Assembly: GCF_030867095.1 (NCBI RefSeq)
Contig: NC_081826.1
Location: forward strand, 250,956,251 to 251,020,250
Source of the DNA: Alligator mississippiensis
Taxonomy: Eukaryota > Chordata > Crocodylia > Alligatoridae
Length of the DNA stretch: 64,000 nucleotides
Reading direction: 5' to 3'
The notes under the pieces were generated by a model. That model saw only the letters and a list, made by a program, of their open reading frames with translations. It did no database searches and was not told where the DNA came from. Shown one piece after another: positions 48,201 to 62,649 of the stretch. The translations under genes and the position numbers were made by a program. Numbering within the stretch: the stretch's first letter is position 1; each line of letters opens with the position of its first letter.

Positions 48201-50185
48201 TGTTCTCTTTCAAGAGTATGAGTTTTTAATAACCTCAGATATAGAAAACCCAAGTGTTACTTGAAAATAAAGGCAGCCCAGTCAGGGAGCACTGCAGGGT
48301 AGAGAGGGAGAAGCAGCTGCCTGTTGCCAGGGCAAAAAGAAGCAGTCAGCAGGCACCTGCAGATGGTCAGCTGCCAGCAAGTAGGCAGGGCCCTGGGAGC
48401 ATATAAGCCCAAGGCTGGGGCTGGTAGGGGAGTCTCTCCTTGGCTGCCACAAGAGAAGGAGTACCTGCTCAGGGGAGCTACCCAAGGATGTTGAACTTAC
48501 TGTTCTGCTGCTGACAGGAACAGGGAGGCTCAGGGAACTTGTGAGGTACCTTATATTGGGGTAAAGCTTTGCCCTTTTAAAGGGACAGAGGGCTGCTACT
48601 TGGCTATAATAATGTTATAGCCCAGGGGCTTAAGTTATGTTGTTGTTTGTACCAGTTGTTTGGGATAAGGTTGGAAGGTGGGGTACAGAGGCCTTATTAG
48701 TGCCCAGGGGGCACTTGAATGCCTTGAGCCCTGTCAGGGGCAGGCTCAGGGCTTGAGCACTTATTGAACCCAGAGTGGGCAGAGAGGGTGCAGCCACGCA
48801 GGGGCCAGGGGCCTGGTGACAGAAGGGACAAGTTAGACCTAGAGCCTCAAAGCCAGGTCCAATTCAGTGGGCCCAGGCTAGAAGGCCTAACTAGGTTATG
48901 GGAGAAGAAGCTGAAGCCCCACACAGGGAACAACATGATCATAATGCCTGCAAGGCATAGGGCGTGGTAAAGTGGAGGATTTGGACTCATGCAATTAGCC
49001 CTTAAAGCTTTGGGTGCCCTGCCAGGCACAGCGGGTTAGGTCCTTCACTGGATTTCATTCTAAGGACCAGTGAAGCCTAATGAGGGGGCCTGGCTGCAGT
49101 CAGAGACTGGTGGGGTCCAGTGGGACAGAGGCCCAGCAAAGGCCTATAGGCAGCATTCCTGTACATTATAAATGCCATCAAAGAATGGCAGGCAAGACAG
49201 GAAGGCGCCCTAGGGGCAGAGCAGGGCACAGTCCCAGAGCCAGCAGGGGGTGTCACAGCCACCCCTGGGACCTTGACGTGTTGCACCAAGACCTGCAGAC
49301 TTCAGGTTTCACTTTTCAAGGGTGTCAAGACCTACCACCTTCCCCTGTGCAGGGTAACAAATACATTCTCTTGCGAGTAATCTGAATGTATTCACTTCTG
49401 CGGCACCTCTCTCAGAGCGCAGGACCAAGCTTGAGCAGGTTTCCAAAAAGAAATCCCACTTGCTCTTGGGACACCTGGAAGAATGGGGACTGGCTACTTG
49501 GATTCAGCTACCAGCCACCACCCCTTTTCAACTGCGGCAGCTCATTCAGCTCTGCCTAAACCAGGATTTTTTTTTTTTCTTTTAAATATATTTCATGTGT
49601 CAGGTCAAATCAGCCAAATCCGTTCCAAATCCTATAAAGCAACTGGATCCTACCCACTTGAAACATCATGTATGGTGCTACAACCAGCCAGCATCCTCTG
49701 CTCACCTGGGGGCTCCAGATATTCCCAAAGCCATTGGCAGCCATCCTAGGTGTGCCCCCAAGCCTGGTGGTTTTACGATTCAGATGCCCACAAGAAGCTG
49801 AGACCCGTATGCCGAGGCTTCCCCCCGTGAAGCAGGATGATGGAGCCCTGCTGACCCAGTGGTCTCGCAGCCTCTGGCACTAAAAGGCCCCGGGAGGTGC
49901 CTTTCCGAGCACAGCGCAGTGAGATCTAACTGAAGGGGGGATCTGTGGGCCGGCCCGACCCCCTCCCATGAGGTCATGAATCACCTATGACGTCACGGAC
50001 CATATCCCATTCTGTTATGGCTTGCATCTCATGACGTCGCCCTCCCTCCTGAGGCCCAGCGACCTGTCTCGCGCCCTCTGGGTCCCTAATGGCCGCGGGC
50101 GACTCTCGCCGGCAACGGGCTCCACCCCCGTCCCCCAGGCGCCGGGCGGGGGCGGAGCCGACTTACCGCGCACCCCCTCGGACAT
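15059..50185 (-). CDS. FAM151B: FAM151B, menorin-family protein, complete (6 exons)
   Basis: Six exons (50185-50167, 46971-46846, 45137-44972, 24178-23961, 20798-20663, 15212-15059) join in phase to 819 nt, coding 272 residues plus TAA; human FAM151B is about 276. Every intron starts GT and ends AG. The protein closely follows human FAM151B as I recall it. Menorin (FAM151) proteins belong to the PLC-like phosphodiesterase superfamily. The likely metal/active-site set is visible: H35 in WYHAAN, E55 and D57 in EAD, H74 in MAHPPE, and D101 in KLDFK, an order and spacing like GDPD enzymes. No signal peptide or membrane segment is seen. The mouse gene is needed for photoreceptor maintenance; the substrate is unknown. 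The ATG has A at -3 and sits in a CpG island. Introns 3 and 5 are swollen by transposons. Confidence 0.96.
15213..16690 (-). other. FAM151B: FAM151B intron 5, unique-looking part
   Basis: AT-rich intron sequence with no recognisable repeat or RNA. The rest of intron 5, up to 20662, holds hAT-type repeats and one LTR. Confidence 0.5.
16770..17118. mobile_element. hAT-type repeat, left part (split by an LTR)
   Basis: This contains CATGGGCAGCAAAATCCGGC, GGGCCCCTCCAAAAAACA and TGGAGTGCTGGAA, which match in order the repeat starting at 18763 (CATGGGCCGGATCC, GAGCCCCTCCGAAAAACG). This is the style of vertebrate hAT elements whose ends read CAGGGGT...GGCCGG. The LTR at 17119-18394 interrupts it; the right part resumes at 18395. 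Confidence 0.55.
17119..18394 (+). mobile_element. solo LTR with internal minisatellite (fossil)
   Basis: A 1276-bp unit begins TGTCGCAGAGC and ends GCCGTGACA, flanked on both sides by GGCAC (17114-17118 and 18395-18399), a perfect 5-bp target duplication. A TATA box (TTATAAAG) lies at 17280-17285, which sets the plus orientation. Blocks such as TTGCCAGGGCAA and GTAGCCTAGGGGCTT recur in the LTR at 48255-49285, so the two are related families. No internal proviral sequence is seen. It inserted into an older hAT-like repeat, so it is the younger of the two. Confidence 0.88.
17714..18060 (+). repeat. 48-51 bp minisatellite inside an LTR
   Basis: Six to seven imperfect tandem units share a GAGCCCCAG core and a GAGAAGCCCAG segment. 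Core starts at 17759, 17810, 17860, 17908 and 17957 give unit lengths of 51, 50, 48 and 49 bp; shorter, decayed units flank them. A 197-residue frame runs through on the plus strand with an EKP/SPRKG-like repeated peptide, but the units are not multiples of three and no homology is seen, so I treat it as non-coding. Confidence 0.85.
18395..18530. mobile_element. hAT-type repeat, right part after LTR, and C/A-rich run
   Basis: This is the continuation of the repeat interrupted at 17118, starting with the duplicated GGCAC. It passes into a simple C/A-rich stretch (CCCCCACACA-like units, about 18474-18528). The right border is not clear. Confidence 0.4.
18763..19446. mobile_element. hAT-type non-autonomous repeat
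   Basis: It begins CAGGGGTTAGGGCTGGGG and continues GCAGGCAAAATACAGTCCAT and GGGCCGGATCC, the characteristic opening of widespread vertebrate hAT elements. The interior is GC-rich with internally repeated phrases (GTGCCTCCATGTG occurs near 19248 and 19374). No transposase is seen. The right terminus and target duplication were not resolved, so the end is approximate. Confidence 0.6.
19447..20662 (-). other. FAM151B: FAM151B intron 5, AT-rich remainder
   Basis: AT-rich intron sequence between the hAT-type repeat and exon 5, with no feature recognised. Confidence 0.45.
20663..20798 (-). CDS. FAM151B: FAM151B exon 5
   Basis: The acceptor is TTTGTTGTAG before GCTACAGC and the donor is GAGAG before GTAAGT. 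The 136 nt finish the split Gly codon and end two bases into the next codon. The peptide includes [23 protein letters not shown] and LLWLLQQSE, matching human [23 protein letters not shown] and LLWLLKKSN. Confidence 0.95.
20799..22239 (-). other. FAM151B: FAM151B intron 4, AT-rich part
   Basis: No recognisable feature except a T-rich run near 22185-22212. Confidence 0.45.
22240..23260. repeat. GC-rich block in intron 4, unclassified
   Basis: About 1 kb of GC-rich sequence stands out from AT-rich intron on both sides. Long reading frames on both strands (for example minus 22217-23071) overlap one another, are Pro/Gly/Ser-rich and match no family I know. They look like a consequence of composition. 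The block resembles the GC-rich interiors of hAT-type elements here, but I did not find its termini. Confidence 0.4.
23961..24178 (-). CDS. FAM151B: FAM151B exon 4
   Basis: The acceptor is TTCTTTACAG before TCTACCAG and the donor is GGAAG before GTAAAG. The 218 nt give residues 104-177. The hallmarks [29 protein letters not shown] and FLDIVTSFF are near-identical to human FAM151B. The Asn and Asp of INAD lie near the predicted active-site barrel rim. Confidence 0.97.
24360..26607 (-). mobile_element. CR1 LINE, 2.2 kb, 5'-truncated in endonuclease
   Basis: Minus-strand CR1 copy inside FAM151B intron 3, in the same orientation as the gene. From 5': the end of the endonuclease ([14 protein letters not shown], about 26560), the linker ([10 protein letters not shown]), then the reverse transcriptase with [49 protein letters not shown] and FADDTRMWG (25146-26120 open), and the C-terminal region (24449-24832). 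At least three frame breaks separate these pieces. The 3' tail is TACTATGAAACTATGA at about 24360-24375. Confidence 0.94.
27220..27310. repeat. AG/AAAG microsatellite
   Basis: A purine-only run of GA, GAAA and AAAG units, interrupted but strand-asymmetric throughout. It lies inside the hAT-type element. Confidence 0.9.
27600..28460. repeat. tandem duplication, about 480-bp offset
   Basis: Landmarks repeat in the same order: AGGGGATGCCACCTGG at 27828 and 28309 (offset 481), CTTGGGAA with CAGCAG/CAGCCAG at about 27670 and 28172, and CTGGCTCCAGGCT at about 27872 and 28351. The two units are moderately diverged and make up most of the GC-rich interior of the hAT-type element. Confidence 0.8.
28764..29109 (-). 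other. FAM151B: FAM151B intron 3, short gap between repeats
   Basis: AT-rich intron sequence between the hAT-type element and a CR1 copy. Nothing is recognised. Confidence 0.4.
29110..32136 (+). mobile_element. CR1 LINE, 3 kb, endonuclease to 3' end, dead
   Basis: The longest CR1 copy, antisense to FAM151B. The endonuclease (29231-30031, 266 residues) shows [30 protein letters not shown] and LLDLVLAT. Two usually conserved sites look altered: the normal TET-WW Glu region reads LTKIWWD, and the final S-D-H motif reads DSNHR. The linker ([10 protein letters not shown]) follows, then the reverse transcriptase with SGVPQG-like [10 protein letters not shown] and FTDDTK (31069-31407), then [12 protein letters not shown] and a GAAACTATGAAACTATG tail. 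Several stops and frame changes break the RT. FTDD is shared with the copy at 2425, suggesting one subfamily. Confidence 0.93.
32137..33834 (-). other. FAM151B: FAM151B intron 3; first 460 bp repeat-like
   Basis: About 32140-32600 is moderately GC-rich and contains a phrase repeated on opposite strands or in tandem (GCTTACCCAGATGC near 32352 and ACTTACCCAGATGC near 32417), suggesting an unclassified repeat. The remainder is AT-rich with nothing recognised. Confidence 0.4.
33840..34451 (+). mobile_element. solo LTR (fossil), 612 bp
   Basis: It begins TGTAGGGA and ends CCCTAACA, a short inverted match at the ends typical of LTRs. Both flanks are CATAC (33835-33839 and 34452-34456), a perfect 5-bp target duplication. 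An ATTAAA polyadenylation signal at 34364-34369, followed by a GT-rich stretch, supports plus orientation. No internal coding region or second LTR is seen. The family was not identified. Confidence 0.87.
34457..36865 (-). other. FAM151B: FAM151B intron 3, no gene seen
   Basis: Mixed-composition intron. Around 35940-36220 there is a purine-rich stretch (GGAAAGGAAGGGAGAAAGG-like). Short reading frames are not supported by splice or homology evidence. Confidence 0.45.
36881..38158 (+). mobile_element. Penelope-like element copy B, best preserved
   Basis: A PLE insertion bounded by a perfect 15-bp duplication TCTTACTACAGAGTA (36866-36880 and 38159-38173). The left terminus (about 36890-36955) is an inverted copy of the element's extended 3' end (GGTTGTAGCCGTGTTGGTCT, GGACATAGG). 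Then comes the end of the RT/thumb region, with fragments resembling VIYSQALRY and [13 protein letters not shown] in shifting frames, followed by the open GIY-YIG frame 37150-37863 and a ~300-bp 3' region. The hammerhead-like core near 38070 is degraded. The catalytic RT is missing, so it is 5'-truncated and cannot move itself. Confidence 0.9.
37150..37863 (+). CDS. PLE C-terminal GIY-YIG endonuclease domain (open frame)
   Basis: A 237-residue open frame. Residues 133-135 (VIY) and 145-151 (GKYVGET) form the two halves of a GIY-YIG nuclease motif, followed by Arg156/158 and His162; Glu208 is a candidate metal ligand. Upstream, Cys95, Cys100, Cys103 and His105 ([11 protein letters not shown]) form the Cys-rich, zinc-finger-like linker typical of Penelope-like elements. 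In intact elements this domain follows an RT and nicks target DNA. Here the RT is truncated away, and the first Met lies inside the former polyprotein, so this is a preserved fragment rather than a separate gene. It lies antisense in FAM151B intron 3. Confidence 0.85.
   Translation: MFERATRIPREELLQYRRNPPTNHTPLVMTYHPSLEPVQKILKQLQPILDRDPILKKIFPEPPILAFKQAPNLANLITRSKLPQAQNTPKGSRPCHDKKCKTCQHISTTPTITTPYNRDISIPGSYSCTSRNVIYLLQCTKCPDGKYVGETKQQLRTRMNAHRKSIKDRNTQLPVGTHFSQENHSLSNLSVLILKGNLQNTSQRRACELHFINLLDTKNHGLNIDIGFMTHYNLPDI
38286..38512 (+). mobile_element. CR1 LINE 3' end fragment
   Basis: The last ~230 bp of a CR1 element: AAAATCTGGAACCAACTTCC (WNQLP), GAAGTGGTCCTCACCCC, AGGAGGTTGGATGATCACCT, GGCTAGATGATCTG and a TATGAAACTATGAAACTAT tail. 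It is closest to the minus-strand copy at 24360-26607, so it belongs to the same subfamily. Confidence 0.92.
38513..40161 (-). other. FAM151B: FAM151B intron 3, AT-rich, no gene seen
   Basis: AT-rich intron with short chance frames and no recognisable repeat or exon. Confidence 0.45.
40167..42276 (+). mobile_element. long GC-rich solo LTR (fossil), 2.1 kb
   Basis: It begins TGTGAGAGGGG and ends CACCTACA, with perfect 5-bp flanks GTAGC (40162-40166 and 42277-42281). A CCAAT box (41418-41422) and a TATA-like GTTTAAAAAC (about 41453) about 30 bp further on mark a promoter in plus orientation. The 3' part has ACGTGGCAGGCGAG-type phrases (near 42060 and 42150) that also occur in the LTR ending at 18394. 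No coding interior is evident. Overlapping GC-rich reading frames on both strands are artefacts. Confidence 0.82.
42282..43357 (-). other. FAM151B: FAM151B intron 3, AT-rich, no gene seen
   Basis: Unique-looking AT-rich intron between two LTRs. Confidence 0.45.
43363..44330 (+). mobile_element. solo LTR (fossil), 968 bp
   Basis: It begins TGTGACAGAGC and ends CTTGTTACA, with perfect 5-bp flanks CATGC (43358-43362 and 44331-44335). A TATA box (GGTATAAGGC, about 43503) indicates plus orientation, with GC-rich sequence upstream as in the LTRs at 17119 and 48255. No internal proviral sequence is seen. The intact duplication suggests a moderate age. Confidence 0.88.
44336..44971 (-). other. FAM151B: FAM151B intron 3, proximal end
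   Basis: AT-rich intron with TATA/TATC-rich simple sequence at about 44895-44970, just inside the exon 3 donor. Confidence 0.5.
44972..45137 (-). CDS. FAM151B: FAM151B exon 3
   Basis: The acceptor is TTAACAG before GTGCTGCTC and the donor is AAGAG before GTATAT. The 166 nt give residues 49-104, with HMVEADVLL (E55, D57), EPIMAHPPE (H74), [10 protein letters not shown] and KGIKLDFK (D101). These are the most conserved family motifs and the likely catalytic centre. Confidence 0.97.
45138..46845 (-). other. FAM151B: FAM151B intron 2
   Basis: A 1.7-kb AT-rich intron with no recognisable repeat or RNA gene. Confidence 0.6.
46846..46971 (-). CDS. FAM151B: FAM151B exon 2
   Basis: The acceptor is ATTGACATAG before GAGCTTGG and the donor is ATAAAAA before GTAAGT. 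The 126 nt give residues 7-49, including ILDYFL and [11 protein letters not shown] with the first catalytic-type His (H35). Phases join exactly with exon 1 (G + GA) and exon 3 (A + GT). Confidence 0.97.
46972..47512 (-). other. FAM151B: FAM151B intron 1, distal part
   Basis: AT-rich intron with no feature recognised. Confidence 0.45.
47526..47745. mobile_element. Penelope-like element copy D, palindromic
   Basis: A 220-bp insertion flanked by a perfect 13-bp duplication ATTTTTTCAGTGA (47513-47525 and 47746-47758). It consists of two inverted PLE ends: arms 47568-47650 and 47663-47745 are 83 nt long with 80 matches and a 12-nt spacer. The left arm carries the extra ~42-base end (GTAGGTTGTAGCTGTGTTGG...); the right arm stops at CTTGTCTGCC. 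No coding sequence remains. Both arms are cut close to the hammerhead-like position, with only GAAAGCTTG left. Confidence 0.9.
47759..48249 (-). other. FAM151B: FAM151B intron 1, between insertions
   Basis: AT-rich intron with nothing recognised. Confidence 0.45.
48255..49285 (+). mobile_element. solo LTR (fossil), 1031 bp
   Basis: It begins TGTTACTTG and ends GACGTGTTGCA, with perfect 5-bp flanks CCAAG (48250-48254 and 49286-49290). A TATA box (CATATAAGCCC, 48402-48407) shows plus orientation. It is related to the LTR at 17119-18394: both carry TTGCCAGGGCAA, a GTCAGCTGCC/GTAGG-AGGCAG block just before TATA, and GTTATAGCCCAGGGGCTT/GTTGTAGCCTAGGGGCTT. The minisatellite of the other copy is absent here. 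No internal coding sequence is seen. Confidence 0.87.
49291..49980 (-). other. FAM151B: FAM151B intron 1, promoter-proximal part
   Basis: Mixed-composition intron with a T run near 49567-49580. Nothing is recognised until the CRE motifs next to the CpG island. Confidence 0.45.
49988..50039. promoter_or_regulatory. paired CRE-like sites at CpG island edge
   Basis: The palindromic cAMP-response element TGACGTCA lies at 49988-49995, and TGACGTCG, one base off, at 50032-50039. They are 44 bp apart at the inner edge of the CpG island, about 150-190 bp inside FAM151B intron 1. CREB/ATF binding is inferred from the motif only. Confidence 0.5.
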
Positions 50186-50530
50186 CGTCGTCGCCGCCGC
50201 CACCGTCTGCGGCCGGGACTCGATTCGGGGCGGGGCGGAGCGCGGCCGCCGGGATCCCTCCGCCGTCGGAGAACTCCCCGCGGAAGGTCGCGCTCGCCTC
50301 GGAAAGGGCCTACGGCGTCGGGCGGCCCGAGGCTGGTGCGCGCAGCCGGTGGGTAACACCTGCCCGGCGGGAGCAGCGCGGCGGGGGACAGGGGCCGCGC
50401 GCGGCCGCCTCCCTGCCCACAGCCACCCCCTGCCCAATCGCAGCTTTTAAGTGACCGCCACCCTCGCAAGGCAGGCAGGAGCCCCGCTGACCGCCGTACA
50501 AGGCGCAGCCGAGGCGGCTGCCAGGAGAGA
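50030..50530. promoter_or_regulatory. FAM151B: CpG island, FAM151B promoter
   Basis: About 500 bp of very CpG-dense sequence, unlike anything around it, centred on the first coding exon (50167-50185). A CCAAT box (50434-50438) lies about 250 bp upstream of the ATG on the gene strand. No TATA box is evident, which fits a broad, housekeeping-type promoter. The long reading frames here on both strands are due to GC content. Confidence 0.85.
50167..50185 (-). CDS. FAM151B: FAM151B exon 1 (coding part)
   Basis: The coding part is 19 nt: ATG TCC GAG GGG GTG CGC G, then GTAAGT. It codes MSEGVR and the first base of a Gly codon completed by exon 2. The ATG has A at -3. The same frame stays open upstream to about 50437, but that region is plain CpG-island sequence. 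Mammalian FAM151B also has a short variable N-terminus, so this downstream ATG is preferred. Confidence 0.82.
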
Positions 50531-50539
50531 AGTGCCATG

Positions 50540-53500
50540 TTATGTCAGCCCCCGGGCAGGGTACATGCTATTAGGGAGAGCAGGAATGGTCCCTGCAGGT
50601 TCAGCACCGCCCTGGCATCCACCAGTGGTGGTTTAGAGATGCCAGAAGAAACACCTCCAACTCTTCTGTTCAGTAGCCATTAACAGATCTCTCATCCATG
50701 AGTTCATCCAGCCCTTTTCTTTACCCTGGCTGTGCAGTCTGCCACCACCACTGCTTCTTGTGGCCATAAGGTCCACCCGTTAACGCTGCAGTTAGTGTAG
50801 CTCCTCAATGAGGGGGCAGGCACCTCAACCCTTTCCCCAGGCAAGGGGCTGAGACATTGTGTCATAGGACTGAATGGGTTTTTCTCCTTCACAGGAGGGG
50901 TGCAAGATAGAAGTGTCCAAGGTTGCACGCATGAATGCTGACTCTGGAGCAAGAGGCAGATGCAATCCAGTCCAGGAACAACACACCCTCAAGCACCTAG
51001 AGCTATTGTTTCACTTTTATCAGGAGATACAGGCCCCAAGGCCCTGGGGAACCAGGAAGTACATCACAGGAAACGCATTAGATAGGGGACAGAACAGCTG
51101 TTGCCACAAGCACAAGGATGACAAAGCCTTTGGCGACTGAAGTGGCAGGACTAGACTGAGAAGCAGCGCCAGTGCAGGAGTACGGTAGTAAGGAGGAGAG
51201 CCCAACCAGAGCCAAAGCAGCTGGTGCAGATTGTGTCACAATGCTATATGCTGTCAGCTTATCAAAGACAACACAGGTGCCACTCTGAAGAAGCATCTTT
51301 TCACCTCTTAGCATGGAAGCAGTCCTTTTAGTGCTAAGGGACTGGGTTCAGGAGCTGTAGACAGTCCTGGGAATAGATGTTCTTTACTCTGAGAGTGCAT
51401 GGACAGCCTTTCCATCTGAACCTTCTTAACAGCCAAGAGAAGGGTTTGAGTTTCCAGGCTGCTGGAGCTCTACAAGCCCCCAGCCCCTTATGTGACCCAT
51501 GGATCTCAGAATTTGCCATTCAGCACTCCTGTGTTGCTAGGGAATGCATCCCTAGGGAGAGACTAAGCACAAATGGCCCTGTGGGAAAGGGGAGCTCTCA
51601 GTGTGAAGAGGATGAGGGAGGTGGGCCTAGCTGTAAAACAGTCCCTCAACAATGGCATAGAGTAGCAAACTGCTGTTGATCTAAGTCACACCAGTGAGCA
51701 TGACAGGTACTAGGAAGAGGCAGTACTGATAACAGTCAAAGGCACTTGTCTGGCAGGAACACATTAAGAAAGATATGGAGGAGGAGGACATGCCATCTTG
51801 AATACCAGACTAAAGAATGGCAGTGCTGTGCAACTACAAAAGAAAACAGTAGGAAGAGAGGGGCACTTAAAAGTTCCTTGAAATAAACTAGGTTAGAAAC
51901 TCCAAAACAGAGGCTAAGGTAGTTTTTTCCCTCCTCAAAACAAAAGAAAACAACAAAAAACTTATCAGCAAGTACAGGTTGCAAATGGCTAGCCAAGAAG
52001 CTACATCCCACCTCTTAACCAGGGAGTTGAAGAATTTCAAAGCAGAAGCACATCCCCTTGCTTTGTGCTCCTCAGTCCTAAGCACTAGAAATAAACCTGA
52101 TTCTAACAACCACTATGTAGACAGACATGCAATGCTTTTCTCCTCCATCCATCCTTATCCATCACCAAATATGCTTGCTACCCCTTATTTCCAATCTGGA
52201 ACAATGCTTGTTTATTTGTTTTCTTCCAAACCCAGAAGCCAACTATGAAACCTAAATGTTTGTCCATTTATTTGTTGGTGAGAAATGGTTGAAGATACAG
52301 GCCATACTGACACAAGTCACGTTTAGGTATAAATACAGGTTAGGGGCAGACTAAGAGCTCCAGGTGCAATGGCAGTGCTAAACAAAGAAAATACCTGGAA
52401 ACAGAAAATTCCTGTGACAAAATATGAAAAAGCCAAGAAGTGCATGTCAGGGGCTTTTTATAAAACAAAAAGAAGAAAGAATTATCATCTTATTGCATCT
52501 GTTAAACATATTGATCAGTTTTATTGGATAGTGATCAATAAACTGAAATGTACTAAAATGGAAAGAGTTTAAACACTCCCTTAAAAAAAAGAGACACGTG
52601 GGACAAACTAGTATTCCATGGATTATGGGACCACTATATCAAGACAAGTCTTGGGAATTGCTTTTCTCTGGTATAGGTCTATTTTACATTGACAAACAAC
52701 AACATGATAATGCTTATTATTTGACAATTCATGTTCAAACATAGTTTGCGCCACTTTTCCCCCTATTAACCATTTCCAAAAAAATGGACATACTGTTTCT
52801 ACTGTACGTTAGTGTCTTTCACTAGCCTGCTGCGTGCAATCTCTCTCAAGAAATTGCATCCAATTCAGTCTGTCTGCTTAAACTTTGAATCTTGAGCCTC
52901 CCCCTTAACATGAGTCTTCAAGCTGCAAGTAAGATTTTAAGTTATAAATTGCGTTTTTGATACAAAAACATATCAATATCCCCTATGAGAATCAAGGCAT
53001 CTAGATAATAAGGTTTGTGATAACTTTTCACTCTTAAAATTTTGATGTTTCACACAAATTATATAGATTTTGGATATAATTTGTTTTGGTTCTGCTTATA
53101 GTAAACAGATAAGCAACTATTATCAAACCTGATTGTAGTTTACTGAATGTGTACTTAGGTACAGATTACATGCATCATGAGTACATAAATAGATCTTATT
53201 TCTTAATACCCCCATATCAAAAATATGTGCTATACAAAGAATACCAAGTATGCTAAAGCAAACCGTTCAGGAAAATTCACACTTAATACACTGTTCTCCC
53301 TGAAAACAGAGGGTTACCAAGAGATCTCAAAAGTTGGAGAAGGGTGCAGAAAAGGTATTACAGGCTTCAAGCCTAGTTTATTGCTACATGAAGACTACTT
53401 TAAGGGTCATCTTGCCTATTCTTAAATCACTCTCAGAAGTCCTAAATACAATAGTACATTTGAGCACAAAAGAAGAGATAATCAATTAAATACAAAAATA

Positions 53501-54302
53501 GTATCCATTTAAGTGAGATAAGTCCATTATAAATACATAATGAAATCAGTTATTCTATACAAAAAAACTGTTTAGAAGCACAAGTTCCCAAAGCACCAAA
53601 CTTATCAATTGTCCCAATTTTAACAGTCAGGACAACCCCAATTACAAAATCTTTAAAAAACATGGGAAAGTTTTGCTGTTTATTTCCCTTGCACAATCAA
53701 TTATCAGACTATGCAGGCAGATTCCAAACATGCACCATTACTTGAGGTTTGCAGTCCAACCCAAAGATTTCATATTTGAACCTCAATGGCAAGAAACAGC
53801 TTTGTGGCAGTTAAAAATCCTTCACAAGTTTTAAAAAGAAAAAACAAAACAAAACCCCAAACCAGAAGTACAGATCACTTCTATATGCATGTAAAGCAAG
53901 TGTCACATTGCAACTACAATTTATCTTAAGGACTGTTACTAAAACATTTGCTTGAGGTTAAGAGGCAAGAGCCAGATACTATGGCTTGACAGTTCATACA
54001 AGTAAAATGCTACAGCTTGCTTAGAGAGATAACAAGTCCTTGCCTTTTTCAGTGACTATTAAGTGTAAACTCTCAGAAACTTAAGAAAGCTTGAACTCTA
54101 CAATCCTGTTTTTATGGTGGGGTAACAGAAGTTTTTGTTAGTTTTGTAAAAATCAAAATCCAGTTTAACTGTCTACTACTGATCTTAAATTTTGTTTTAA
54201 CAAACCTAGAAATGTTTAGTGTTTTTTTTAGCTTTAAAGCTTTGGTGTTCAGTTAATCTAAGCCAATCAGTACATCACATATAACAAACAATGTTTTTTG
54301 CA
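50540..54302 (-). other. intergenic region including ZFYVE16 3' UTR
   Basis: The sequence between the FAM151B promoter and the ZFYVE16 stop codon. AATAAA signals in gene orientation lie at 53679-53684, 53377-53382 and 52520-52525. Any of them could end the ZFYVE16 transcript, giving 3' UTRs of about 0.6, 0.9 or 1.8 kb. No other gene or repeat was recognised; short frames look fortuitous. Confidence 0.5.
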
Positions 54303-61841
<7,539 letters not shown>

Positions 61842-62640
61842 CTTTTAAAAGGGAAAAAAAAAACAACACTTGTTACATACACTATAAACATATTTATGCA
61901 TGCAAATATGCAAGTGTCTAACACAAATGCTTGCTCTCCTGTGTTTAATTAGCTTTTTATTTGATAGTTTATGCAGAATGGCAGGCATCCACACTCACTG
62001 GACAAAAGAAAATCATCAAGCATTAAGAAAGTATCTTTGTTAAACCTAAGCAACACAAGGCTCATGTAGTGAACATGAGGGCACCAGCCACTGGAAGTGA
62101 GGAGAGCCATAAAGAGGTTCGCATTGTGTAGACGCAGCTGTTGTCTCCCTTGTGCTTTGCAAGAAAGGTGACCAATTCCACAACAAACAAGGATTTAACT
62201 GCACAACTAATCAGTATCATTTGTGTAAGTAGGTCCTTCTATCCCATTTTGAACATCTGGAAATCATATTTTATGTAATAATGGACATTGAAAAACCAGT
62301 TTCCTTTTAACAGAATGAATTGCTAGTTACCAAGAAGGAAAACAAGCTGAAGAATTTAAACCCAGATTATATATTAGACACTAATATTAGGTTTGGGTTA
62401 ATAAGCCACTCATAATAAGTACTTTTTAAAAACACTTCACAAATATTAAGCCTGGTAATCTAGAAAGGATTCAAGACATTTATCCAACCCTTTTTAAGGT
62501 ACTTTGTAAATGCACAAACATTTATTTATACTGTACACTGGCCAAGCAGGAGAAACAAGTTTCCAAAACAAAAGTCTAAACATTTTTATTAGTTTCACGT
62601 CTCTTCTTCACTCCCTAAAGACTGTGTATCCTAGATAAAG
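61842..62640 (-). other. ZFYVE16: ZFYVE16 intron, no exon seen
   Basis: AT-rich intron. I searched the minus strand for an upstream ZFYVE16 exon without success. Confidence 0.5.
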
Positions 62641-62649
62641 GCTCCGAAT

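Noticed and set aside
50015-50538. Long frames of 120-150 residues in the CpG island, including one in frame with FAM151B exon 1
   Set aside because: They are stop-poor because of CpG composition on both strands. The short MSEGVR start with A at -3 and an immediate GTAAGT donor explains the gene better.
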